A DNA stretch of 64,000 nucleotides. Source: an uncultured Candidatus Saccharibacteria bacterium. Its GTDB lineage: Bacteria; Patescibacteriota; Saccharimonadia; Saccharimonadales; UBA4665. Positions 1 to 7,264 of this stretch are shown piece by piece. The first letter of the stretch is position 1; each line of letters begins with the position of its first letter. The stretch covers positions 1 to 64,000 of the forward strand of contig CALBGR010000021.1 in assembly GCA_937892705.1 (NCBI GenBank), written 5' to 3'. Both the position numbers and the translations under genes were made by a program. The notes under the pieces were generated by a model. The model was not told where the DNA came from and searched no databases. It worked only from the letters and a program-made list of their open reading frames with translations.

Positions 1-877
1 GACCGGGCGTCTCTGCGATCGGCGCAGGGATCTTCGGCTGCTCGGGGGGCGGAGGCGGGACGCAACCCTTCTCGCACGGAGGCGGAATCTGATTGCAGTT
101 ACCCTCCTGGTTGTTATTGTTGCCCCCAATGATCACATTGCTGCAGGGACCAACAATAACAGGGGGAACAGGAGGCCTAGGCATCGGAGGCTTAGGCTCG
201 GGCTGCGAAACCTGTGGGCACTTCGCGCTGATCTCGCCCTTGATCTTGAAATCGATCTCCTGCTTGATCTTAGCTTGAAGCTTGCCCCAGGCCTTACCCC
301 ACGTGCGTGCCTTGGTCTTGCCCTGCACGGTGATCTTAACCGTGACCGGGATAACCATGCCTGAGTCAGGACACTCGATCTTCCGGTTGATGGTCGCTAC
401 CTTCTTGAACGGCAGCACCGTTCCCTTTGACCACTTGACCGGACGAGTTGGCGTGCCCTTCTTCAGGCGCACGTTGCCGCATCCGACGCAGATCTCGACC
501 GCCTTACCAGTGACCTTGTGGCGGATGATGAAGGCCTTGGCCTTCACCCTGCAGACCACCGTGTCTCTGACACCGATCGTCTGGCCAGTGGTGGTCACCG
601 TGGCACTGTTCGTACCAGAGGAGACCTTGCCGTAGCCCTCGACCTTGTAGTCAGAGGCACTGAACGACGTGTCGCCAGCAGCTGTGGCGATCGCGCGAGC
701 GTAGCTCAGATCGACCGACGCACGGTTCTTGACCTGCTGCCACGCCTTCTGCGGGTTCTTGCCGTCGATCCCATTCGGGAACGGGCGCACCACCGTGGTT
801 GCCGCCGAAGCAGGCGTCACGATGGCAACGGTCGCGAAAAGCGCGACCAGGACGAGAAGGAGCTTGCGCACCTTCAT
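1..877 (-). CDS. secreted high-GC protein of unknown function, C-terminus beyond the window edge
   Basis: The frame stays open from a start near 877 to the left edge, so the gene is partial at its 3' end. The N-terminus is a clear Sec signal peptide: basic MKVRKL, a hydrophobic core of Leu/Val/Ala, then a TPASAA cleavage site. The mature part is basic and rich in Lys and Thr, with a CxxC pair. It then becomes Pro-rich (runs of PPP) with an Asn/Gly stretch and several Cys residues, as in wall-associated or extracellular proteins. AGGAGG at 880-885 lies 2 nt from ATG 877 but 8 nt from an in-frame GTG at 871, so the true start may be 871. Codon use is strongly G/C-ending, unlike every other gene here, which suggests recent acquisition or special codon selection. 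No family was recognised. The gene is real; its function is unknown. Confidence 0.7.
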   Translation of the reverse strand, partial: MKVRKLLLVLVALFATVAIVTPASAATTVVRPFPNGIDGKNPQKAWQQVKNRASVDLSYARAIATAAGDTSFSASDYKVEGYGKVSSGTNSATVTTTGQTIGVRDTVVCRVKAKAFIIRHKVTGKAVEICVGCGNVRLKKGTPTRPVKWSKGTVLPFKKVATINRKIECPDSGMVIPVTVKITVQGKTKARTWGKAWGKLQAKIKQEIDFKIKGEISAKCPQVSQPEPKPPMPRPPVPPVIVGPCSNVIIGGNNNNQEGNCNQIPPPCEKGCVPPPPPEQPKIPAPIAETPG

Positions 878-954
878 CACCTCCTCTTGTTCTTCGCGAC
901 CGGGAAACTCTCCCCGATCGCTGGGTTGTTCTGGACACAGTACAGCATGGCCAT
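877..954 (-). CDS. possible 23-25 codon leader ORF coupled to the secreted-protein gene
   Basis: A short frame begins at ATG 954 or, better, at ATG 948, which has GGAGG 8 nt upstream. It encodes MLYCVQNNPAIGESFPVAKN followed by KRR and ends in TGA at 877-879. The stop overlaps the ATG of the downstream gene as TGATG, the classic arrangement for translational coupling. The last Arg codons of the short ORF themselves form the Shine-Dalgarno of the next gene. It could be a regulatory leader peptide or simply a coupling device; no family is recognised. Confidence 0.35.
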   Translation of the reverse strand: MAMLYCVQNNPAIGESFPVAKNKRR

Positions 955-976
955 AACCTCCCTTTTGATCGGGGGA

Positions 977-994
977 CCGGTGTGGCCACACCGG
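977..994. repeat. 18-bp perfect palindrome (possible operator)
   Basis: CCGGTGTGGCCACACCGG is a perfect palindrome with no spacer, lying just upstream of the leader ORF Shine-Dalgarno. A gap-free palindrome fits a dimeric protein-binding site better than an RNA hairpin. It is in the GC-rich segment, so part of the symmetry could be chance. Confidence 0.45.
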
Positions 995-1020
995 CTTCCG
1001 TCTCTCTACGACACTCGAGA

Positions 1021-1073
1021 GGCGAAACAACAAACAGATGAGTCACATTCTCTCATCTACTTATTGTTTCGCC
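1021..1073. repeat. two-stem inverted repeat at the edge of the GC-rich segment
   Basis: GGCGAAACAA (1021-1030) pairs perfectly with TTGTTTCGCC (1064-1073). Inside it, AGATGAG (1036-1042) pairs with CTCATCT (1052-1058) around a 9-nt loop. The base composition falls sharply just to the right of it. It has no T-run, so it is not a simple terminator; a leader RNA structure or an insertion scar would both fit. Confidence 0.5.
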
Positions 1074-1150
1074 CTATATGCCGTAAAAAGCGGAAGCAAG
1101 AACGTAAACCCACAGAGAAACATACGATGTGTATATGTAGTCGGTGGTGA

Positions 1151-1199
1151 ATCTTTACCTAGGAGAACCAAATAATGGTTCTCGACTAGGGTTAAAGAT
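1151..1199. repeat. long imperfect hairpin in the intergenic region
   Basis: The arms pair as ATCTTTA, CCTAG and GAGAACC (1151-1169) against GGTTCTC, CTAGG and TAAAGAT (1177-1199), with two 2-nt bulges and an AAATAAT loop. The stretch from 955 to 1565 holds no recognised gene, only this and the neighbouring repeats plus a doubtful small ORF. Nineteen paired positions are far more than expected in random AT-rich DNA, so a structured RNA or a mobile-element end is plausible. Confidence 0.5.
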
Positions 1200-1230
1200 C
1201 CATGACTATCTAGTTTGCTTTGAATACTAT

Positions 1231-1386
1231 TTATTTTCGTATACAAAGCCAACTCTTATTTCTAACTATATTGTTAAAAGTCGCGCCTCGTATACATCCA
1301 TGAACATCGGGTAGTTCAAAATAGCAAACTGACCCTCCCAAGATATCCATCTCACTGCTCATGGCGAGGTACGTATATCTTACCAC
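1231..1386 (-). CDS. doubtful 43-51 residue ORF with a Gly-Gly site
   Basis: From GTG 1386 (or ATG 1362) the frame runs to TAA at 1231. The predicted peptide contains MDILGG followed by a segment with three Cys residues, superficially like a double-glycine leader and a small cysteine peptide. No Shine-Dalgarno is visible at either start and nothing else supports expression. It is listed because it lies next to a C39-like cysteine protease gene; chance is the simplest explanation. Confidence 0.15.
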   Translation of the reverse strand: MVRYTYLAMSSEMDILGGSVCYFELPDVHGCIRGATFNNIVRNKSWLCIRK

Positions 1387-1500
1387 TTGTGAGCAAAAAT
1401 GTCAATATACTATATCATCATTTTTCGCAAGCACAAGAAGTATACATCAGAGTATAATTGCACGTTCTCCTCTGTAGAATGAAGTTTCACACAGCATGAA

Positions 1501-1516
1501 AGTGATTTATATCACT
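1501..1516. promoter_or_regulatory. Crp/Fnr-type palindrome
   Basis: AGTGATTTATATCACT contains GTGA-N6-TCAC, the symmetric core of Crp/Fnr operators. A nearly identical site occurs at 62093-62110 beside a Crp-family gene. There is no obvious promoter or gene placed for control by this copy, so its role is unclear. Confidence 0.35.
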
Positions 1517-1526
1517 CAAAACCCAC

Positions 1527-1550
1527 TAGGTCACAAATATATGTGACCTA
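1527..1550 (-). terminator. hairpin downstream of the C39-like protease gene
   Basis: TAGGTCAC (1527-1534) and GTGACCTA (1543-1550) form a perfect 8-bp stem with an 8-nt loop, 16 nt after the protease stop codon. In the minus direction it is followed by GTGGGTTTT, a weak T-tract, so it may terminate the protease transcript. Confidence 0.4.
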
Positions 1551-1565
1551 CATCACACCTATATC

Positions 1566-2492
1566 TCACCTATGGGGAGCTTGATACGTCCAGAGCTTCT
1601 GAACATGCCCAGCATTACTGCCACTCGCCTTTAATAGATATTTAGCACTGTAAACTCGTTTTTCCTTCCCGTCATTCGCCCCATTGGGATCAGTAACACG
1701 ATAACTATTACGCTTGTTATCATAAGAGAGCACGACAAAATGACCATTTCTAGTGAAGTGGCCTGGACCCACAAGCGCAATCGCTAATCCACCCTTTTTT
1801 AAGGTATTCTTCACAGCATTCATATTTTTACCTACATACGCAGTTTTGAGACCATACTTCTTCCCTGCTACATACGGCATCTCATGAGAAGTACCTGAAG
1901 GCGTATGATATCTGCCAAACTGGCGCCCAATAGTAAGCGGAGTAATCTTTCTGTTTAATAAGTTACTAGCAACCATAGCAAATGCCGTCTGCCCACATCC
2001 GCTTGACCTATATGTCTGACCACTACCTGTACCTGGCCTGTAAGGCTGATTACCCCATGGCGCGTCACCTTGATTGAAATTAAAGCGAAGTATGCCTGTT
2101 CGCGGGTCAATATTAGGGTTTATCGGATACTTGTTATGCTTGTTTTGGTTTGGATCTTGGCGAGGTCGACGCCCATTATTTGGCCTGTCTGTAGACTGGC
2201 CTTCGCCCCTCTCCCCAGAAACATCCTCATCCGATTCTGTCCCGGCCTCATAGCTATCATCGTACATGCATGTCTTTATATAACTATCTTCCGTCTCAAC
2301 AACCGTACACCGCTCTCCAGCATGACTCACAGACGGAGAAACTACTCCGTGTATACCTGTAAGCGCTAGCGCTGACCCTCCGACGGCTGCGAGATTATAC
2401 ATACGTCTGCGCCCATACTCAATAACACCTTGGATTTGCTCACTAACTCTGATACTGCGAGAAACTTCTTGGCAGACTTCTGACTCACGCAT
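1566..2492 (-). CDS. secreted C39-like papain-fold cysteine peptidase
   Basis: This 308-residue protein probably cleaves peptides outside the cell. A papain-like catalytic set is visible: Cys166 in SSGCGQTAFAMV, His251 in NGHFVVLSYD and Asp268 in VTDPNG, matching the Peptidase_C39_2 family rather than the ABC-transporter-linked C39 domain. Residues 31-57 form a hydrophobic segment with a SHA signal cleavage site, so either the first ATG (with GGGAG upstream) gives an extended cytoplasmic tail or ATG 2402 is used. Residues 60-150 are a low-complexity, charged and Pro/Asn-rich linker. It stands alone, 68 bp downstream of the kinase gene on the same strand. The substrate is unknown; a role in host-surface interaction or peptide processing is inference. 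Confidence 0.75.
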   Translation of the reverse strand: MRESEVCQEVSRSIRVSEQIQGVIEYGRRRMYNLAAVGGSALALTGIHGVVSPSVSHAGERCTVVETEDSYIKTCMYDDSYEAGTESDEDVSGERGEGQSTDRPNNGRRPRQDPNQNKHNKYPINPNIDPRTGILRFNFNQGDAPWGNQPYRPGTGSGQTYRSSGCGQTAFAMVASNLLNRKITPLTIGRQFGRYHTPSGTSHEMPYVAGKKYGLKTAYVGKNMNAVKNTLKKGGLAIALVGPGHFTRNGHFVVLSYDNKRNSYRVTDPNGANDGKEKRVYSAKYLLKASGSNAGHVQKLWTYQAPHR

Positions 2493-2515
2493 ACTACGAC
2501 GCTCCCGTCTTCACA

Positions 2516-2540
2516 TACTATATATTTATATAATATAGTA
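2516..2540. repeat. AT-only inverted repeat between the kinase and protease genes
   Basis: TACTATAT and ATATAGTA flank a 9-nt centre and are followed on the plus strand by six T. It lies in the 68-bp gap upstream of the protease start, so it may contain the protease promoter or an operator. The all-A/T stem makes a terminator role weak. Confidence 0.3.
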
Positions 2541-2560
2541 TTTTTTACAAAAAGTCAATA

Positions 2561-4780
2561 TTATATTTTATAGTCAACGCCTAGTAATTCTTTGGTTTTC
2601 GGGAAAGTAAAGCCAAATGTACTACCTTTGCCCTCTTGACTCTTAAAGATAATAGCTCCGCCCTGAGCAATGATCACCTTCTTAGCCATAAAGAGACCCA
2701 AACCAGTGCCATCAGGGCGGGCCTTACGAGCGTTATTTGCTCGGTAAAACTTCGTAAAGAGATGCGGCTGGTCACGTTTCGGCACCCCAAGACCATTGTC
2801 CACTACGGTCAGTTCAACTGACCTTGGCTTATTCACAATCTGTACTTTAACAGTGCCACCAGGCGGTGTGTAGTAGATAGCGTTATCTATAAAGTTCATA
2901 ATCAGCTGGCGCGTCTTAGTTTCATCAAGCATCAGCAGCGGAAACTCCTTGGGCGCGTCAAACGCCAGCGAAATATTGCGTGCCTTTGCGACCTCTGCAA
3001 TCTGAGCTATCTCCTGCTGCACTATATCCACCAGATTAGTTGGCGTGCGCTCAATAACGAATTTGCCGGTTTTCAGCCGTGACACATTCAAAAGATCAGA
3101 TATCAAGTACGTCATGCGCTGTGAGCTCACAAAAGCCTGCTCAAGCATCCTTCGTTGCTGAGCGGTCAATTTGCCTGCATCGCCTTCTAGCACCATGCTG
3201 AGATAGCCTTTGACGCTTGTAAGCGGTGTTCTGAGCTGGTGACTCGCCATACTGATGAATTCATCCTTGGTTTCATCCATTTCTTTGAGCTTTTCGTTGG
3301 TTTTTCGCAGTTTCTTGGTAGCTTCGCCCACTTTCTCCTGCAGCATCACCGTAAAGTTCTGAATTTCCTCAAACCGCAGCGCATTTTGAATCGCCACCAC
3401 CAGCTCATCAGAGATAATCTCTATAATCTGCAAATCTTGCTGACTATACCGATTACCGCTCTTTTTCGGCCCCAGCAGCATGAATCCGATAGCTTCACGA
3501 CTAGACCCCAGAGAGGTCGTTAGACTTGAAACTACCGTTATATTGTTTTTTGACAGTATTTTATGCAGCTCCGGTTTTTCATACTCAATGACGCCGCTAT
3601 CTATTACCTTTTTAGCTGTCACGACTTGGGCTCGTATAGCATGCATATCATCTTGAGATAATGCAGCTTTCGCAGTACCGATATACCGAGTATTTTTATC
3701 CTGTATACCATCAAACAAACTAAACAGCACATACTCACACTTTAAATTGTCTTCTATCACCTTGGCTGAATGTCGCAGCAAAATACCAAGCTCAATATTG
3801 CTGATAATCGTTTTATTCAGCTGATCTAAAAACACCTGCGGATCATACGCATCCCGATAAAACAGCCTATTGGTAGCCTTATCAAAAAACCGCTTGAGCG
3901 GCTGATATAGCAACACAGCTATACCCAAAACTATTGCATTGACAGCCATCGTTGCACCGTTGGATTGATCACTGCCAAGGATAGTTTCTAAAAATAGTGC
4001 AGAAATTAATACATAACCTGTAAATAAAATGCTTATTGACAAAATATACGCCACAGATCTGGCAATAATAATACGTATATCTAAAAACCGATATTTGATA
4101 ATGCTAAATGACAACCCTATAGCAAATATACTCGCAGATAGTGCACCGAGTCCGATAAGACTTTGGCTATTTGTAATTAGTGGGATAATAGCATTCGTTA
4201 TCACAGCATATACAAAGGTTGCAAGCGTGGTATACAATACAGTTTTTATTGCCTTTCGTTCTTGAGCATGCCTCTCATACGCCTTATGCACCCCATATAA
4301 CTTCACCAAAACTACAGCGATAGCAGCAATTGTTGTACCCATATACACCCCGTACAACGGCCCTCGCTTAAATACCATTTCACCATTCGAGGCAATATAG
4401 ACCGACTCAAACAAAGAGCCAAATAGCGCTAGTGCTACTAGCGCGATAAACAATATAGTCAGCGCCCAGATAAAGTAAGACCCGACTGCACGCCTATATG
4501 CCACCATATCCCTTTGACGAACACCAAGCAGGTAAATAAACCAACCAGTTGCATAAATTGCGATTGGCGGCCATAAAAACACCAAGTTATTGATACGAGT
4601 TAAATCATGTATCTGAGTATCCGCGATATAAATATTTGTTTGCCAGGCAGCAAGTCCAAGAAAAATAAACCAAAACGCAATTTTTATCGATAACTTAACT
4701 GTTTTGGCATAGGAAATTAGCAAAACAACTACAAAAACCAAAAATATCGAAAATAGCAATAATGCAAGCCTTGGATACAT
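2561..4780 (-). CDS. membrane histidine kinase with N-terminal multi-TM sensor and GAF domain
   Basis: A sensor kinase that autophosphorylates and passes phosphate to a response regulator. The first ~270 residues hold eight or nine hydrophobic helices of the HisKA_7TM/MASE type, followed by a GAF-like region (about 300-465) and a short coiled coil. The H-box MASHQLRTPLTSVKG has the phospho-acceptor His near residue 514. The catalytic ATPase domain shows an N-box (MNFIDNAIYY), a G1 box (VVDNGLGVP), an F-box (LFTKFYRAN) and a G2 box (DGTGLGLFMAKK). A TTG at 4783 is directly followed by ATG 4780, which I prefer. No response regulator is directly adjacent; the two receiver proteins at 6455 and 6874 are the nearest candidates. 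The signal sensed is unknown. Confidence 0.85.
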   Translation of the reverse strand: MYPRLALLLFSIFLVFVVVLLISYAKTVKLSIKIAFWFIFLGLAAWQTNIYIADTQIHDLTRINNLVFLWPPIAIYATGWFIYLLGVRQRDMVAYRRAVGSYFIWALTILFIALVALALFGSLFESVYIASNGEMVFKRGPLYGVYMGTTIAAIAVVLVKLYGVHKAYERHAQERKAIKTVLYTTLATFVYAVITNAIIPLITNSQSLIGLGALSASIFAIGLSFSIIKYRFLDIRIIIARSVAYILSISILFTGYVLISALFLETILGSDQSNGATMAVNAIVLGIAVLLYQPLKRFFDKATNRLFYRDAYDPQVFLDQLNKTIISNIELGILLRHSAKVIEDNLKCEYVLFSLFDGIQDKNTRYIGTAKAALSQDDMHAIRAQVVTAKKVIDSGVIEYEKPELHKILSKNNITVVSSLTTSLGSSREAIGFMLLGPKKSGNRYSQQDLQIIEIISDELVVAIQNALRFEEIQNFTVMLQEKVGEATKKLRKTNEKLKEMDETKDEFISMASHQLRTPLTSVKGYLSMVLEGDAGKLTAQQRRMLEQAFVSSQRMTYLISDLLNVSRLKTGKFVIERTPTNLVDIVQQEIAQIAEVAKARNISLAFDAPKEFPLLMLDETKTRQLIMNFIDNAIYYTPPGGTVKVQIVNKPRSVELTVVDNGLGVPKRDQPHLFTKFYRANNARKARPDGTGLGLFMAKKVIIAQGGAIIFKSQEGKGSTFGFTFPKTKELLGVDYKI

Positions 4781-4843
4781 CAAGACTTATTGTAAGTTAT
4801 TAGCATATAAGCACAAACATTTTCGTCGTTACTTACATAATTA

Positions 4844-6268
4844 TTAATTATCAATTGCTTCTTCGTTTTTTCGACGAGAACTATTTACCGATCTAGTTCT
4901 TGCAACTGCCTTAAGCGTAATACTACCAAGTTTTTTTCTAATCTTTTGCAGTCGACTCTCTTCATATAACTCACGCTTGTCATCAGCAGTCATAATTCGC
5001 TCAATTTTGTTACCCCTTCGACGAGCTGCTATCCGAGCTCCGACTTCCTTACCGAGTGCACCCAACACAAGTGCTCCAACATACACATTTACTTTCGTTG
5101 GATATCCTTCACCTTGAGCATAGTAATATGCGTACGGCGCAATAAACGAAGGGATTGCAAGCGCAGCACCTATAAGCTTATCCTTCGGACTTTTACCATT
5201 AAACATCTTGAGCGCACCATAAGTATATGGGACTGAAGTAGCTAGATCTATTCCAAGAAAAGCTGCATTACTACCCTGAAACTCCTCGGTGCGCATAAGC
5301 GGCACAATGCGCCCAACCGAATATCCAAGCATAGCAGTCTGTGCAGCAATTTGGATTTTACCTTCACGCGACAATACTTTACGTCTTACAAATGACTCGC
5401 GCGAAGTCTCAATCCCGAATTCCTCTAGTAACTCCGCAAACTCTGCTGGAACTTTGTCAACATTAACACCCTTAAAGACGGTTTTGATGTAGTTTTTATA
5501 AATGTCCATGTAAGGAATTTTTGATTTGAGGATAGCTTCAATGGTGGCTTGCGGATTTAATGCATATGGAGTTGTAGGCGGCCCCATATACGCCTTTGGT
5601 TCGCCCACCTTAATAAGCTGCTCAGAGCCAATCATTCCAGTAATACTTTTAACGAGAGACTCCTCCATGTTGGTAATCCAGAGCTTGTGACCTTTTTCTA
5701 CCGAATCACGAAGCATTTGCGCATAAAGGAACGGTACCGCATCTAGGTTATTTTGAGGTTTATCCACCTCGGCAGGATCAAGTTGCCCTTTTCTTTCTGA
5801 ACTAAGCGCCGAAATCTCTACAACTTCCGAAGGAGCCAAATCCGTAATTCTTTCAACTCCTGCTACTTCTTTAACTTTTTCAGGATCACAGACAAATTTT
5901 TGGAATGTTGGCAGACTTAAGAGACCGTCCTTTTTCGTGGCATTAATCTGTCGAGCCACCACATCTTTTTTACCATTTATAACGAAGTAATACGTCGAAC
6001 GGTTGCTGTATTCATCAAGATACAAACCGTCTTCATTTATCTGAGACTCATCAATAAAACCCTCTTTTAAGTAAACTCGCGTATGTAGTGCTTGGGCAGC
6101 ACGCTTAACTTCACCTCCTCTTTCAGGATCATCAGAAGTAAATACTGAAATTGAGTGTTCTTCTTCGGGTTTTTGGGCTACTTCAAGGCGAAAATCATCA
6201 ACCACTGGTAATTCTGTATTTTCAGTGGGACGGTAAAATTGTCGCTCTGCGCCAATTGAAATTGCCAT
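4844..6268 (-). CDS. GNAT-like domain fused to a C-terminal membrane region, function unknown
   Basis: The protein has 474 residues and no confident family. The region 37-170 resembles acyltransferases of the autoinducer-synthase/exosortase-associated type: an R-V-Y-x-x-E-G-F segment, a DEY...YYFVI strand, a VVARQI strand, and an EISALSSER element where relatives have an E-S-R-L pattern. Residues 300-430 contain three hydrophobic stretches suitable as membrane helices, followed by a very basic C-terminal tail. If the fold is right, the enzyme would transfer an acyl group at the membrane. It is transcribed alone, ending 64 bp before the kinase start. The acyltransferase reading is tentative; a structure-based search would decide it. 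Confidence 0.45.
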   Translation of the reverse strand: MAISIGAERQFYRPTENTELPVVDDFRLEVAQKPEEEHSISVFTSDDPERGGEVKRAAQALHTRVYLKEGFIDESQINEDGLYLDEYSNRSTYYFVINGKKDVVARQINATKKDGLLSLPTFQKFVCDPEKVKEVAGVERITDLAPSEVVEISALSSERKGQLDPAEVDKPQNNLDAVPFLYAQMLRDSVEKGHKLWITNMEESLVKSITGMIGSEQLIKVGEPKAYMGPPTTPYALNPQATIEAILKSKIPYMDIYKNYIKTVFKGVNVDKVPAEFAELLEEFGIETSRESFVRRKVLSREGKIQIAAQTAMLGYSVGRIVPLMRTEEFQGSNAAFLGIDLATSVPYTYGALKMFNGKSPKDKLIGAALAIPSFIAPYAYYYAQGEGYPTKVNVYVGALVLGALGKEVGARIAARRRGNKIERIMTADDKRELYEESRLQKIRKKLGSITLKAVARTRSVNSSRRKNEEAIDN

Positions 6269-6322
6269 AATGTTTTATTATATCATTTTATTTATTGTAA
6301 GTCAAGTATATTTTATATAAAT

Positions 6323-6369
6323 AAAAACACTCAACCTGACCTGCGAAAGAGGTTAAGTTGAGTGTTTTT
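6323..6369. terminator. bidirectional terminator-like hairpin between divergent genes
   Basis: AAAAACACTCAAC (6323-6335) pairs with GTTGAGTGTTTTT (6357-6369), extended by partial CCT/AGG pairing around a GCGAAAG loop. The T-runs on both sides make it look like a strong bidirectional terminator. No annotated gene ends here: the flanking genes start at 6268 (minus) and 6455 (plus) and point away from each other. Confidence 0.6.
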
Positions 6370-6389
6370 AGTCTTCTAAGCAACATGCC

Positions 6390-6419
6390 TTGTATCCAAG
6401 GCTTGAAAGCTAGTATACT
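6390..6419 (+). promoter_or_regulatory. sigma70-type promoter for the receiver gene pair
   Basis: TTGTAT (6390-6395) and TATACT (6414-6419) are separated by 18 nt and lie 36 nt before the first receiver ATG. This places the start of transcription near 6426, downstream of the hairpin at 6323-6369. Confidence 0.45.
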
Positions 6420-6454
6420 ACAGATAGGACGATAAAACAAACAGAGTAGTATCG

Positions 6455-6862
6455 ATGCCTACGATAGCAATTATCGAAGATAACGCTGCCCTACAGCTTA
6501 TGTATAAAACGAAGCTGGAATTCGAGGGGTTTCGAGTTGTGACCGCCAGTAATGGCATAGAGGGACTGCGCGTGGCAGAAATACACAAACCTGATATCAT
6601 ACTGCTCGATCTCATGATGCCTGGGATGAGTGGCGACGAAATGCTCACCCGCCTGCGCCAAACAGATTGGGGAAGCGAAATCCGTGTCATCATCCTGACC
6701 AACATCAGTAAAAACGAAGCGCCGAGTGCGCTTCGTTTTTTACATGTTGATAGATATATCGTCAAAGCGCACACCACCCCGAAAGAGGTGGTAAAGATCA
6801 TTCAAGAAGTCATAGGCACCCATAAAGTGTCTGGTCGTAAATTTGCAATAAACAGTAATTAA
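6455..6862 (+). CDS. receiver-only response regulator
   Basis: This is a single CheY-like receiver domain of 135 residues with no output domain. The acidic pair is in AIIEDN, the phospho-acceptor Asp in ILLDLMMPGMSGDE, the conserved Thr in IILTN, and the Lys in VKAHTTPKEV. Such proteins act by protein contact or as phosphate shuttles. It is the first gene of a likely four-step plus-strand run with a second receiver 12 bp downstream and murD after that. The membrane kinase at 2561-4780 is a possible partner by proximity only. Confidence 0.85.
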   Translation: MPTIAIIEDNAALQLMYKTKLEFEGFRVVTASNGIEGLRVAEIHKPDIILLDLMMPGMSGDEMLTRLRQTDWGSEIRVIILTNISKNEAPSALRFLHVDRYIVKAHTTPKEVVKIIQEVIGTHKVSGRKFAINSN

Positions 6863-6873
6863 GAGAGGGAGTT

Positions 6874-7245
6874 ATGGCAAAAATCACAATTGTTGAGGAC
6901 GACCAAGCAATTTCACAAATGTACCGAATTAAGTTTGAAAGTGAAGGATATACGGTAGAAACAGCAGAAAATGGTAAGATTGGGCTAGAGGTCATTAAAA
7001 AAATGAAGCCAGACATTGTGCTTCTGGATGTGATGATGCCTGAAATGAGCGGTGACGAAGTACTAGAAGCACTCAGAGCCAGCAGCTGGGGCAAAAACAT
7101 CAAAGTTATTGTACTGACCAACATAGGCGAACAAGAGCTTTCACCAAAAATTAAGGAACTTGGAGTAGAAGCTGTTATCCTAAAAGCAGACATGACGCCA
7201 CGCCAAGTTGCGGAAATTGTCAAAAAACAACTTGCAAAAACCTAA
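6874..7245 (+). CDS. receiver-only response regulator
   Basis: A 123-residue CheY-like receiver with the acidic pair in TIVEDDQ, the phospho-acceptor Asp in VLLDVMMPEMSGDE, Thr in IVLTN and Lys in ILKADMTPRQ. A GAGGGAG Shine-Dalgarno precedes the ATG. It is clearly a paralogue of the gene just upstream, with the same SGDE and TPxxV signatures, so the pair probably arose by tandem duplication. There is no output domain; it acts through a partner protein that is not identifiable here. Confidence 0.85.
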   Translation: MAKITIVEDDQAISQMYRIKFESEGYTVETAENGKIGLEVIKKMKPDIVLLDVMMPEMSGDEVLEALRASSWGKNIKVIVLTNIGEQELSPKIKELGVEAVILKADMTPRQVAEIVKKQLAKT

Positions 7246-7264
7246 CGCTTGAAAGATATATCTA

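Noticed and set aside
518..1150. 210-codon plus-strand open frame
   Set aside because: It overlaps the minus-strand secreted-protein gene, which has a signal peptide and RBS; the plus-strand reading is Arg-rich antisense of GC-rich DNA.
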